Shown piece after piece: positions 9,669 to 18,237 of a stretch of 64,000 nucleotides of DNA. The notes beneath the pieces were generated by a model. That model searched no databases and had not been told where the DNA came from. It saw only the letters and a list, made by a program, of their open reading frames with translations. How positions within the stretch are numbered: the stretch's first letter is position 1; each line of letters opens with the position of its first letter. Source of the DNA: Clostridium sp. DSM 17811 (GTDB lineage Bacteria > Bacillota > Clostridia > Clostridiales > Clostridiaceae); assembly GCF_018861905.1 (NCBI RefSeq), contig NZ_JAHLDU010000008.1, positions 1-64,000 on the forward strand, read 5' to 3'. The translations under genes were made by a program, and so were the position numbers.

Positions 9669-10187
9669 TTAATTATCTAAAACACTGTATTTTATAATTC
9701 TATCTTGATTTAGGCTTTCCCTAACTGCTATCATTCTTTGATTTTTGGAACCACTTAAATATTGAGTAATATCTTTAAGATCTTCTATGAATTCACCATC
9801 TCTTAACATATCTATATATTGTAGAAACTCTAACCTTATAGGATTTTTAATAAGTTCTTCAAAAGTATAACCACTCCAACAAAATATAGTTTTGTGAGGA
9901 AACTTTGTTTTTATTGTTTTTACTAAATCAAGTAAAGCTCCACCGCGAAGATTATCCATCGGTTCTCCTCCGAGTATTGATAATCCTTTTACATATGGGT
10001 GTTTAAGGCTTTCTAAAATAGAAGCTTTAACATCTTTGGTAAAAGGCACTCCATAATCAAATTGTCTTGCCTCCGGGCTCCAGCATCCTTTGCAAGGAGG
10101 AGTTTTAGCACATCCGCTAACGAATAATGAGGTTCTAAATCCAATCCCATTTACAGTATCATCAAAGAAAATACTAGCATAATTCAT
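9669..10187 (-). CDS. nrdG: Anaerobic ribonucleotide reductase activating protein
   Basis: This radical-SAM enzyme installs the glycyl radical on NrdD. Its 172 residues and overall layout are normal for NrdG: GIGFRTSLFVSGC near the N-terminus and LSILGGEPMDN for the SAM-binding GGE motif. The cluster cysteines read CAKTPPCKGC, that is C-x5-C-x2-C rather than the usual C-x3-C-x2-C; the codons were checked on the minus strand. The gene starts directly after the nrdD stop (TAA then ATG), with its ribosome binding site inside the nrdD end, so the two are translationally coupled. Both lie downstream of a cobalamin riboswitch. Confidence 0.93.
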   Translation of the reverse strand: MNYASIFFDDTVNGIGFRTSLFVSGCAKTPPCKGCWSPEARQFDYGVPFTKDVKASILESLKHPYVKGLSILGGEPMDNLRGGALLDLVKTIKTKFPHKTIFCWSGYTFEELIKNPIRLEFLQYIDMLRDGEFIEDLKDITQYLSGSKNQRMIAVRESLNQDRIIKYSVLDN

Positions 10188-12338
10188 TTAATTACATCCT
10201 TTATTATTCTTTCTGTTCTTAATCTCCTTCATCTTTCCATTAACTACGGGTCTTTCGAAGATGCTACCAAGGTATCCACAAAGCTTTCTTATTATGCTTA
10301 ATAACATTTTATCGTCATTTTTACATACAGGACATTCAAATTCTGTATCACTATTCTCTTTTGTAAACATTTCTCCTGTATATCCACATTTTAAACATTT
10401 ATCACTTATTGAGGATATTCCGAGGAAATGTGTCTTGTCATATGAGTATCTTATAATATCCTCGAGTGCCACTAAATTTTTAGTCATATCTCCTAGTTCT
10501 ACAAATGATATTGCGCCGCCTGAGGATAAAGAAGATGATTCTGATTCTAAATCTAATTTATCAAAGGGTGATATTAATTCATTAGACGGATAATGGAATG
10601 AATTTTCATAATATCCATTGTCATTTACGCCATCTATAACTCCAAAATCTTTTACATCTTCTACGCAAAATTTTGTCGCAAGAGTCTCAGCAGGAGATCC
10701 ATATAAACTAAATCCTATTTTTGTTTTATTCTTTTGTTCATCACAATAATCTCTGAGATATTTCATGATTTTAGTTGCTCTTTTAGAGGTTTCTTCAGTC
10801 CTATCATCTAGTCCCTTACCGTAAAGTGCAGTTAGACAATTATGTAATCCAACATACCCAATAGATGCTGAAGCATATCCATTATTAAGTAATTGCTCTA
10901 TTGTATCTTCTGCATTTAATTTAGCAATTGCTCCACTCATGTATAGTATAGGTGCTTGTTTTGCTTTAACATTTTTTAGTATATCATATCTTATCATTAA
11001 TAAATCCTTGCAATCATTTAAAGCTTCATGTAGAGATTTGAAAAATGAATCTTCATTTCTATCTGCCTCAATTGCAAGTCTTACAAGATTTATTGATATT
11101 ACTCCAAAGTTAAATCTTCCAGCAGTTTTATAATTACCTGCCTCGTCTAAATAACTTCCGAGGAAAGATCTACACCCCATGCATTCCTTATAATCACCAG
11201 TAACTTCAATTGCTTTATCAGTATTAATATAATCAGGGTATTGTCTATGCGCACTACATACAACCGCTAATTTAAATAAGTCGTAGTATTTATCGGAAGG
11301 ATTAAGGTTATTTCCTTTTGTGTTTTGATACACTAGCTTAGGAAATACAGGAGTTACACCACCGGTTAATCCTTTAATTCTTTGATTTAATATAGCCTCG
11401 GTTATCATCTTTTGAATTTTTTGATCCTCTTCACTAGCATTTAAATCTACATTATTTATACCAAGTGTTAAAAATGGAGTCTCGGCACGACTTGTCATTA
11501 ATGTTTGAACTTCATATTCAAGTGATTGCATGCTATCTTCTATTTCTTTGCCTAATCTATCCCAGGCATATTCTTCTATTTTAAGGGGATCGCCGATCCA
11601 TTTTTTTCCAACAACCCTATGTTTGTTTAAACTTTTAACTGCATAAGGAGTAAGTCCGGTTATTAAAGTTGGGAAGGTAGTTCCCCCATATGTATTACTA
11701 GATATATGACTCGCAACTTGAGATAATACATTTATTGCGGTCTCAATTGAATTTGGTGTTCCTATAAGTGTTGTACCTAGGTCAAATCCATTCTCGAACA
11801 TACTAATCCAGTCAACGAGACAACAATTGAAAAGTGGTAAACCAAAATAAGTTTCATCATGTATATATATACTTTTTTTATGTTTTTTCAAATATTTTTT
11901 AGGTATTTTATGTCTTTGACTATAGTTGCTTCCTACAACATTTGAAATTAAGGCTCTTATAGTTTGAATTTTGCTTCCATCAAGATTTCCATTGGAATTA
12001 GTCTGCTCTGAAACTGCATTAATTATATTATCTATTTCTTTATCTAATTCTCCTTTTTTATCTCTTTCAAAAGTTCTTTCTTCTCTGTAACTTATGTAGG
12101 CTAGGGCTACTTTATTATCTAATAATTTTATTTGATCAACTATTATATCCTGTATTTCTTCTATTGGAATTATAGTCTCTCCTCTTTGTTTAAGAGTTTC
12201 AAGTACCCTGGTTAAGACAAGATTATTAAAACTCTTATCTTCCTTCCCGTATACTTCTGTAAAAGCTTTTCCAGCTGCTGTTAATATTCTTTCAGGTATA
12301 AATTCTTTTCTTCTCGAATCTCTTTTTATTACTTGCAT
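10188..12338 (-). CDS. nrdD: Anaerobic (class III) ribonucleoside-triphosphate reductase
   Basis: This enzyme reduces ribonucleoside triphosphates to deoxyribonucleotides under anoxia, using a glycyl radical. An N-terminal ATP-cone (about residues 1-90, beginning MQVIKRDSRRKEF) provides allosteric control. The long catalytic barrel ends with a zinc site made of two Cys pairs (CLKCGYTG and CPVCKND) and the glycyl radical loop KLCGYLG near residue 692. The length of 716 is normal. It is cotranscribed with nrdG. A cobalamin riboswitch with its own terminator sits 50-300 bases upstream, so expression is expected to fall when adenosylcobalamin is plentiful. Confidence 0.96.
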   Translation of the reverse strand: MQVIKRDSRRKEFIPERILTAAGKAFTEVYGKEDKSFNNLVLTRVLETLKQRGETIIPIEEIQDIIVDQIKLLDNKVALAYISYREERTFERDKKGELDKEIDNIINAVSEQTNSNGNLDGSKIQTIRALISNVVGSNYSQRHKIPKKYLKKHKKSIYIHDETYFGLPLFNCCLVDWISMFENGFDLGTTLIGTPNSIETAINVLSQVASHISSNTYGGTTFPTLITGLTPYAVKSLNKHRVVGKKWIGDPLKIEEYAWDRLGKEIEDSMQSLEYEVQTLMTSRAETPFLTLGINNVDLNASEEDQKIQKMITEAILNQRIKGLTGGVTPVFPKLVYQNTKGNNLNPSDKYYDLFKLAVVCSAHRQYPDYINTDKAIEVTGDYKECMGCRSFLGSYLDEAGNYKTAGRFNFGVISINLVRLAIEADRNEDSFFKSLHEALNDCKDLLMIRYDILKNVKAKQAPILYMSGAIAKLNAEDTIEQLLNNGYASASIGYVGLHNCLTALYGKGLDDRTEETSKRATKIMKYLRDYCDEQKNKTKIGFSLYGSPAETLATKFCVEDVKDFGVIDGVNDNGYYENSFHYPSNELISPFDKLDLESESSSLSSGGAISFVELGDMTKNLVALEDIIRYSYDKTHFLGISSISDKCLKCGYTGEMFTKENSDTEFECPVCKNDDKMLLSIIRKLCGYLGSIFERPVVNGKMKEIKNRKNNKGCN

Positions 12339-12386
12339 ATAATACCTCCGTGTATTTCATTTTCTATAAATCTTTCCTAAAACGTT

Positions 12387-12422
12387 AAAAGTCCCTTAAC
12401 TATTGAGTTAAGAGACTTAAAA
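12387..12422 (-). terminator. Riboswitch-controlled terminator upstream of nrdD
   Basis: On the minus strand, arms GTCTCTTAACT and AGTTAAGGGAC (one G-U pair) are followed by TTTTAACGTTTT. It lies between the cobalamin riboswitch and the nrdD start, as expected for ligand-induced premature termination. Confidence 0.8.
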
Positions 12423-12427
12423 TCATC

Positions 12428-12640
12428 GCAACTAAAAAAAGATATTGCTAGCACCTCTCCATCTCTCGTAGAGCTATTGTGTGTAATTATGGAAAGGTAT
12501 TCTGGCTTAAGCATCATTGTCCCCATTGTACCTTCCCGGTTTCCCAGTGGCATTTTATATAAGGACTCTTCTTTTACAGCGGCGGGACCGCGCAGGATTT
12601 ACACCTGTCTTCCCTTTTAAACTAAAATAATCTATACTTT
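12428..12640 (-). promoter_or_regulatory. Cobalamin riboswitch controlling nrdDG
   Basis: Read on the minus strand, the region contains the conserved cobalamin aptamer blocks in order: GGGAAGACAGGTGTAAATCC, GCGGTCCCGCCGCTGT, GCCACTGGGAAACCGGGAAG, and the B12-box-like AAGCCAGAATACCT. The spacing fits the family. The intrinsic terminator follows at once and nrdD starts 49 bases after that, so B12 is expected to shut off nrdDG. This logic is known for B12-independent ribonucleotide reductases in genomes that also encode a B12-dependent class II enzyme. No such enzyme is in the window. Confidence 0.93.
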
Positions 12641-12719
12641 AGTTACTCATAATTATAATATTAAATTTAATTATAGTTTATATCATGTTAACAATTAAAT
12701 CAATCCTTATATATTACTA

Positions 12720-13139
12720 TCATAGTTTTATTTTATTTTTTATATCGATAATAATGTCGTCAATAATATCTTTTATTTGAAGATTTCTTGTTCCTGGTAT
12801 GTAAATACCATGTTTTTGTAGTGGAATTATATATTTAGTACAATCCATATTATATATTGATGAGGCAATCATAGGGGTGATTTCTCCCTTTATTCCACCA
12901 CTACAAATCATGCCAATTGGCCCAATTATACTATCAACTTTATTTGTAGTGCAAAATGAGCAAATTTCTGTCTCTCCACTTATGCCCAAATTTGCACCGG
13001 ATTTCATCATATTAGAGGTAGCAAATGCATTTGTACCAAGTGCAATAATATAAATATTAAGATTGATTTCTTTATGGATTTTTTTTATAATTGTTTTTCC
13101 AAGACCTGCACCTTGAGCGTCTATTACAGCTATTTTCAT
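12720..13139 (-). CDS. DUF3842 family protein
   Basis: This is a conserved small protein of clostridia of unknown function (139 residues). It opens with a beta-strand and Gly-rich loop (MKIAVIDAQGAGLGKTI) reminiscent of a nucleotide-binding loop. It then has ALGTNAFATSNMMKSGAN, a CSFC pair at about residues 62-65, and IGPIGMICSGGIKGEITP. These blocks are typical of DUF3842. No membrane segment or signal peptide is present. GGAGG stands before ATG 13139. It may use the nrdDG strand but has its own upstream gap with a short palindrome. No function is proposed. Confidence 0.8.
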   Translation of the reverse strand: MKIAVIDAQGAGLGKTIIKKIHKEINLNIYIIALGTNAFATSNMMKSGANLGISGETEICSFCTTNKVDSIIGPIGMICSGGIKGEITPMIASSIYNMDCTKYIIPLQKHGIYIPGTRNLQIKDIIDDIIIDIKNKIKL

Positions 13140-13165
13140 TGTAATACCTCCAAAAAATATAGGAT

Positions 13166-13181
13166 AATGATAAGTATCATT
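13166..13181. promoter_or_regulatory. Short palindrome upstream of the DUF3842 gene
   Basis: AATGATA-AG-TATCATT is a perfect 7-bp inverted repeat 27 bases before the DUF3842 start. It loosely recalls Fur-like boxes (GATAATGATA) but is too short to assign. Confidence 0.3.
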
Positions 13182-13538
13182 TAAGGTTTCTATATAAGTT
13201 TAAAAAAGCCATATGTATTGCTTTTTTAGAATCATAGTTTCACACCTAAATTCTATAAATGTGTTTTAAATATTATATCATGAAATTTCAATATCAGTCT
13301 CAAACACTTATATTAAATCATATTACCGTATTATCAATAAGAAACAATATTTTTAGCTGGATCACAATATTCGACACAAGTTATTAGAAGTTAAGATTGC
13401 AGAATGAGGTTAGCTAGAAAGTGATTTTATTTGGTAACTATTGTTACTTACTTTTAAAGATAAGTATATTACTATATCATTGTGGAGATATATATATAGT
13501 AGTTATTTAAATAAAATTTGATTTAAGGAGTGATTTTA
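13182..13538. other. Intergenic region between DUF3842 and ferredoxin genes
   Basis: This 357-base AT-rich divergent gap shows a weak hairpin at about 13204-13230 (AAAAAAGC and GCTTTTTT arms). No recognisable gene, RNA or clear promoter hexamer pair is visible. Promoters for both flanking genes must lie here. Confidence 0.5.
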
Positions 13539-13727
13539 ATGGAAGCAATGGTTGATAAGGATACGTGTATAGGATGTGGGTTATGTCCTGAAGTATGTCC
13601 AGAAATTTTTACAATGGACGACGATGGAAAAGCAAAGGCATCTAAAGGTGAAATCTCAGCAAAATTAGTAAATAGTGCTAAAGATGCAGAAGAACAGTGC
13701 CCAGTTAATGCAATCACAGTAGAGTAG
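13539..13727 (+). CDS. Single-cluster [4Fe-4S] ferredoxin
   Basis: This small acidic electron carrier has 62 residues. The ligands are CIGCGLCPEVCP near the N-terminus and a distal EEQCPVNAI near the C-terminus. The pattern fits a monocluster [4Fe-4S] ferredoxin, in which the fourth Cys of the first block can pair with another Cys rather than bind iron. The classical clostridial ferredoxin has two full motifs, so this is the shorter type. ATG 13539 follows AAGGAG by 8 bases; an in-frame GTG at 13530 overlaps that site and is rejected. The gene stands alone before a strong terminator. Its redox partner cannot be told. Confidence 0.9.
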   Translation: MEAMVDKDTCIGCGLCPEVCPEIFTMDDDGKAKASKGEISAKLVNSAKDAEEQCPVNAITVE

Positions 13728-13763
13728 AAAAATTAATAATTAGTAGATAATTGATAAAAAAAT

Positions 13764-13816
13764 AAGATATACTTAAAAATAGCGAGAAAAATTCTCGCTA
13801 TTTTTAAGTATATCTT
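13764..13816 (+). terminator. Strong terminator after ferredoxin
   Basis: Perfect arms of about 25 bp (starting AAGATATACTTAAAAATAGC) with a 3-5 base loop. The perfect palindrome would work in both directions. Confidence 0.8.
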
Positions 13817-13872
13817 GAAAAAAAAAACTATCAACTTTATAATTAAGTTATAAGGTTTTAGGAAGGTGACAA

Positions 13873-15585
13873 ATGGATATAATTAGTGATTATTATAATG
13901 AAGTTATGAGCAACATTAATGAAGGTATTGTTGTTATAGATAAAAGAGGCATTATTCAAATAATTAATAATGCTGCTGAAAGAATGTTTGAAATTGATGC
14001 AGATAATAGCATAGGAGAATATATTTTAGATGTACTCTCCTCTAGCAAACTAATAAGTATAATTGAAAACAAAGAGGCCGAGGTAAACAAAAAAGAGGGC
14101 AAATTTATTGTAACTCGCAAATTAATAACTCAAAGTGGTGAGGTTATAGGTGCGTTTGAAGTTTTCCATGAAGAAAGTCAAAATAATCTATCAATGAACG
14201 TCCAAGATGATGGTAGAATACATGAAAAGATGTTAAACACAATTTTTAATACTGTAAATGAGTGCATAGTTGTAGTGGACCAGAATGGAATAATAACTAT
14301 GATGAGCGATGAATATAAAAGATTTATTAATTGCGAAAATCCAGAGGGAAAACATGTAACTGAGGTTATTGAGAATACAAAATTACATATAGTAGCAAGG
14401 ACTGGCGAAAAAAAAATTGGTGAAATTCAAGAAGCAAATGGGCATAGGATGATTTCTATGAGAGTACCTATAATAAAAGATGGTGAAGTTGTTGGTGCAA
14501 TTGGGAAAGTAATGTTTAAGGATTTGAGCAATTTTAAAATATTAAGTAATAAATTATGTCTTTTGGATAAGGAAGCTGAAGGCTGTAAAAGTGAATTAAG
14601 TACAGATCAAAAGGCAATATATACTTTTAATAATATTATAGGAGGCAGTGATAAAAGCCAAGAAGTAATGGGCCTTGCCAAAAGAGTTGCTAAGGTAGAT
14701 TCAAACGTTTTAATTACTGGAGAGAGTGGGACTGGTAAGGAACTTTTTGCACATTCTATCCATAATGATAGTAAAAGATGCTTAAAGCCTTTTGTAAAAA
14801 TTAATTGTGGAGCTATTCCGGCAGAACTTTTTGAGTCAGAAATGTTTGGTTATGAAGAAGGGGCTTTTACCGGTGCAAAAAAATCAGGTAGGAAAGGCAA
14901 GTTTGAATATGCAAATGGTGGTACCATATTACTAGATGAAATCGGTGATATGCCTATGAATATGCAAGTTAAACTTTTAAGGGTTATTCAAGAGAAGGAA
15001 CTCGTGAAGGTTGGTGGGAACGATGCTATTAAGGTTGATGTAAGAATTATAGCATCTACCAATAAATCTTTAGAACAGTTAATTAATGATGGAAAGTTTC
15101 GAGAGGACTTGTATTATAGGCTAGATGTTATGCATTTAAGATTACCGCCATTAAGGGAAAGAAGAGAAGACATTGAGGAATTGGCAAATAAGCTTTTAAT
15201 AAAAATATGTAAAAAATATAATGTCAAATCTGAAGGTATATCTAGGGAAGCTATTGATTTTTTAAAAGCTTATAGTTGGCCTGGGAACATAAGGCAACTT
15301 GAAAATGTAATAGAAAGAGCTATTAATTTGCTTGATGAGGATATATGCATAATGCCAAAGCATTTGCCGGAAAAAATAATTAAGAGTAAAATTAAGAAGT
15401 ACTCGCTCGAAAACAATTATTTGAAAGATGTTGTTGAAAGGATTGAAAAGGACATTATCATGGAATGTTTAAAAGATACCAGTGGAAATAAAAAAGAAGC
15501 AGCAAAAATATTGGGGCTTAGTAGGGCAGGATTATATAAAAAATTAAACCGATATAATTTAATAAAATCAACTAATCCACAATAG
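13873..15585 (+). CDS. Sigma-54-dependent activator with two PAS domains
   Basis: This transcription activator for sigma-54 RNA polymerase has 570 residues. Two N-terminal PAS-like sensor domains occupy about 1-105 (EGIVVIDKRGIIQIINNAAE) and 115-215 (ECIVVVDQNGIITMMSDEYK). A AAA+ domain follows at about 245-480 with Walker A GESGTGKE, the sigma-54 contact loop GAFTGA and Walker B LLDEIGD. A C-terminal Fis-type helix-turn-helix begins at KKEAAKILGLSRAGLYKKL. It lacks a response-regulator receiver, so it probably senses a small molecule or redox state through PAS. The next gene, thlA, has a sigma-54 promoter and a perfect palindrome upstream, making it the likely target. Confidence 0.93.
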   Translation: MDIISDYYNEVMSNINEGIVVIDKRGIIQIINNAAERMFEIDADNSIGEYILDVLSSSKLISIIENKEAEVNKKEGKFIVTRKLITQSGEVIGAFEVFHEESQNNLSMNVQDDGRIHEKMLNTIFNTVNECIVVVDQNGIITMMSDEYKRFINCENPEGKHVTEVIENTKLHIVARTGEKKIGEIQEANGHRMISMRVPIIKDGEVVGAIGKVMFKDLSNFKILSNKLCLLDKEAEGCKSELSTDQKAIYTFNNIIGGSDKSQEVMGLAKRVAKVDSNVLITGESGTGKELFAHSIHNDSKRCLKPFVKINCGAIPAELFESEMFGYEEGAFTGAKKSGRKGKFEYANGGTILLDEIGDMPMNMQVKLLRVIQEKELVKVGGNDAIKVDVRIIASTNKSLEQLINDGKFREDLYYRLDVMHLRLPPLRERREDIEELANKLLIKICKKYNVKSEGISREAIDFLKAYSWPGNIRQLENVIERAINLLDEDICIMPKHLPEKIIKSKIKKYSLENNYLKDVVERIEKDIIMECLKDTSGNKKEAAKILGLSRAGLYKKLNRYNLIKSTNPQ

Positions 15586-15622
15586 TGTACATGCAAACTT
15601 TGTTTACATGTACTATTTTTTT
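15586..15622 (+). terminator. Terminator of the sigma-54 activator gene
   Basis: GTACATGCAAAC and GTTTACATGTAC arms with a 3-base loop and a T7 run start right after the stop codon. The stem shares GTTTACA with the thlA palindrome, so it could also be a second protein-binding site. Confidence 0.75.
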
Positions 15623-15770
15623 ATGAAAAATAGTACATGTATTGTAAACTAGAATTGTTGGATAAACTAAATAGATAGTTATATCAATGCATTGAAAATA
15701 CTTTAAGTGATTTTTTTAACAAATAGGTTATAATATTAACAAGCTTAAACAAGATAAATTAATATAAGTA

Positions 15771-15795
15771 TTAGTGTAAACTAAGTTTACACTAA
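15771..15795. promoter_or_regulatory. Perfect palindrome, candidate activator site for thlA
   Basis: Eleven-base arms TTAGTGTAAAC and GTTTACACTAA are separated by TAA. The site lies 66 bases upstream of the -24 element of thlA, in the usual range for a sigma-54 enhancer. It is the natural candidate for binding by the activator encoded just upstream. Confidence 0.7.
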
Positions 15796-15861
15796 GGGCT
15801 GTATTTAATTTTGTTATAAAAAAATAAGTTGCTATAGTGAGGTTTACGGGGGATTGACAAC

Positions 15862-15878
15862 TTGGCATGAAAATTGCT
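15862..15878 (+). promoter_or_regulatory. Sigma-54 (-24/-12) promoter of thlA
   Basis: TTGGCATGAAAATTGCT matches the consensus TTGGCACG-N4-TTGCT, with the GG and GC doublets separated by exactly 10 bases. Transcription should begin near 15888. A short hairpin (ATAGGAA and TTCCTAT arms) follows in the leader. Confidence 0.85.
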
Positions 15879-15966
15879 AGTATTATATGCATAGGAAGAA
15901 ATAATTATATAATTCCTATTATATGTTAATAATAAATTAAATAAATAAATTAATGGAGGGTTACAT

Positions 15967-17148
15967 ATGAAAGAAGTAGTAATTGTAGGAGCAGCAAGAA
16001 CAGCAATAGGATCTTTTGGTGGAGGATTATCAAAAGTATCAGCTGTAGAAATGGGAACAGTTGCAGCTAAGGAAGCTATAAAAAGATCAGGAGTTAAATC
16101 AGAATTAATAGAAGAAGCTATAATAGGTAACGTAATTCAAGCAGGACTTGGACAAAATGTTGCTAGACAGATAGCTATAAAAGCAGGATTAGATGTTTCA
16201 TCTTCAGCACTTACAATAAATAAAGTTTGTGGTTCAGGACTTAGAGCTGTAAGTTTGGCTGCACAGATTATAATGTGTGGAGATGCAGAAGTAGTTTTAG
16301 CAGGTGGAACTGAAAGCATGAGTAATGCTCCATATGCACTTCCAAACAATAGATGGGGTGCAAGAATGGGAGACGGTAAAGTAGTTGATACTATGATTAA
16401 AGATTCTCTTTGGGATGCATTTAATGATTATCATATGGGAATGACAGCAGAAAATATTGCAGAACAATGGAACATCACTAGAGAAGATCAAGATCAATTT
16501 GCTTTAAAAAGTCAACATAAAGCTGAAGCAGCTATAAAGGGTGGCAAATTTAAAGACGAGATCGTTCCAGTGGTAATTCCTCAAAGAAAAGGTGACCCAA
16601 TAACATTTGATACTGATGAATTTCCAAAATTTGGTTCAACTATAGAAAAATTAAGAAAATTAAAACCAGCATTTAAGAAAGATGGTACTGTAACAGCAGC
16701 TAATGCATCAGGAATAAATGATGGTGCAGTTATGTTTATAGTGATGTCAAAGGATAAAGCTGATCAATTAGGACTTAAACCTCTAGTTACAATAAAATCA
16801 TATGCATCAGCAGGAGTAGATCCAAAGATAATGGGTTATGGTCCAGTTCCAGCAAGCAAAAAAGCATTAGAAAAAGCAGGACTTACTGTAGCTGATTTAG
16901 ATTTAGTTGAGGCTAATGAAGCATTTGCTTCTCAATCATTAGCAGTAGCTAAAGATTTAGGCTTAAATCCAGAAATAGTAAATGTTAATGGTGGAGCTTT
17001 AGCACTAGGTCATCCAGTAGGAGCTTCAGGTGGAAGAATACTTATTTCATTAATATATGAAATGATAAAAAGAGATTCTAAAACAGGACTTGCTACATTA
17101 TGTATAGGTGGCGGTCAAGGAACAGCAATTATTGTTGAAAGAAAATAG
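15967..17148 (+). CDS. thlA: Acetyl-CoA acetyltransferase (thiolase)
   Basis: This cytoplasmic enzyme condenses two acetyl-CoA to acetoacetyl-CoA, the entry step to butyrate and butanol formation in clostridia. It has 393 residues, the standard length. The acyl-enzyme Cys is in [10 protein letters not shown] (about residue 88), the catalytic His in [10 protein letters not shown] (about 349) and the second Cys in CIGGGQG (about 379). GGAGGG precedes ATG 15967. It stands alone between a sigma-54 promoter and a strong terminator. Butyrate-pathway thiolase genes are often constitutive, so sigma-54 control here suggests regulated use, perhaps a second thiolase. The codon use looks like that of a highly expressed gene. 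Confidence 0.96.
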   Translation: MKEVVIVGAARTAIGSFGGGLSKVSAVEMGTVAAKEAIKRSGVKSELIEEAIIGNVIQAGLGQNVARQIAIKAGLDVSSSALTINKVCGSGLRAVSLAAQIIMCGDAEVVLAGGTESMSNAPYALPNNRWGARMGDGKVVDTMIKDSLWDAFNDYHMGMTAENIAEQWNITREDQDQFALKSQHKAEAAIKGGKFKDEIVPVVIPQRKGDPITFDTDEFPKFGSTIEKLRKLKPAFKKDGTVTAANASGINDGAVMFIVMSKDKADQLGLKPLVTIKSYASAGVDPKIMGYGPVPASKKALEKAGLTVADLDLVEANEAFASQSLAVAKDLGLNPEIVNVNGGALALGHPVGASGGRILISLIYEMIKRDSKTGLATLCIGGGQGTAIIVERK

Positions 17149-17179
17149 AAAATAGAAAATAGAAAATAGAAAATAGAAT
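17141..17179 (+). repeat. 7-bp tandem repeat across the thlA stop codon
   Basis: About five copies of GAAAATA/AAAATAG run from the last thlA codons into the 3' flank. Because 7 is not a multiple of 3, changes in copy number would alter the distance to the terminator but not the protein, whose stop is inside the first unit. Confidence 0.85.
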
Positions 17180-17184
17180 AATGG

Positions 17185-17234
17185 GAGGTGCCTCTGAAAT
17201 GATTAAAAAATTATTTCAGAGGCACCTCTTTTTT
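17185..17234 (+). terminator. Strong terminator after thlA
   Basis: GAGGTGCCTCTGAAAT and its complement form a GC-rich stem followed by T6. The remaining bases to the next gene (17235-17483) contain no recognisable feature beyond AT-rich promoter-like sequence. Confidence 0.9.
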
Positions 17235-17483
17235 CTTTGACAGTTGTAAACTTTATGAAATGAGATTAAAAAAGTTTATACATTGTTTATAATTAGTTTA
17301 TAAAAAGTAGATATATAGAATTTATAATAGAATCATGTTAGTATATTGATTATAAGGTAGTTTTAGCTAAACTTTATGGGCATGAGTAAATATTCAAATT
17401 AATAAGGTAAACTGAATTTTAGTGGTTAATAATGTTATAAGATAATATGCTGCTGTCAAATATATTAAAAATGGGAGGATGAC

Positions 17484-18179
17484 ATGAAGCATTTGAAAAA
17501 CAAGTTGAATATGAAGTTAGTAGTATTGCTATTAGCTATCATATCAATTCTAGTTGTATTTAGATACCTACCGTGGATAATAGAAATAACCGTATCTCCT
17601 GAGAAATTTAGACGATATATTGTTTCAATGGGTAATTGGGGAATAATTTCATACTTATCTTTCCAAGTACTACAAACGGTAGTTGCGCCCATCCCAGGTG
17701 AAGTAATTCAGGCAGCAGGTGGATATATTTATGGTAGTGTATTAGGGACCTTTTATTCAACATGTGGGATGATGCTTGGTGGCATAATTATTTTCTATTT
17801 CACTAGGTTTATAGCATTTTCTTTTGTAGAAAAAATAGTGAAACGTACAAGTGCTCAATGGTTGACGAAAATAATAAGTAGTAATAAATTTCCTATTGTT
17901 ATGTTTGTTATGTTTATAGTTCCGGGAATGCCGAAAGACATTTTGATATATATGGCAGCATTAACACCTATAAAATCATTGAAGTTCTTTATGATTTTAC
18001 TAGTAGGTAGATTACCTGGTACTGCAACAGTTGTGTACATTGGTTCAAATATTCATCATGGAAATTATGTGTTTTCCATTGCATTAGTTGCGGTATCGGT
18101 ATTGCTTGTTATTCTAGGAATATTAAATAAGGATAAAATTATAAAAAAAATTTCTGAGGAACAGTGTAATTTATCATAG
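17484..18179 (+). CDS. VTT-domain membrane protein (TVP38/TMEM64 family)
   Basis: This is an integral membrane protein of 231 residues with an N-terminal helix (about 10-27) and a VTT core. VTT landmarks include APIPGEVIQAAGGYIYGSV (about 72-90), LGGIIIFYFTRF and VPGMPKDILIYMAALTPI. The family, related to DedA, has been linked to lipid scrambling and small-solute movement across membranes. No substrate can be read from the sequence. GGGAGG precedes ATG 17484. A DltC-like carrier protein gene follows 58 bases later on the same strand, with pssA beyond it, so this may be a membrane-lipid or envelope locus. Confidence 0.85.
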   Translation: MKHLKNKLNMKLVVLLLAIISILVVFRYLPWIIEITVSPEKFRRYIVSMGNWGIISYLSFQVLQTVVAPIPGEVIQAAGGYIYGSVLGTFYSTCGMMLGGIIIFYFTRFIAFSFVEKIVKRTSAQWLTKIISSNKFPIVMFVMFIVPGMPKDILIYMAALTPIKSLKFFMILLVGRLPGTATVVYIGSNIHHGNYVFSIALVAVSVLLVILGILNKDKIIKKISEEQCNLS

Positions 18180-18237
18180 GGTTTTATTAAATTATATATG
18201 ATAAGTTATAAAAATTTAATTAAATGGAGGAATTTAT

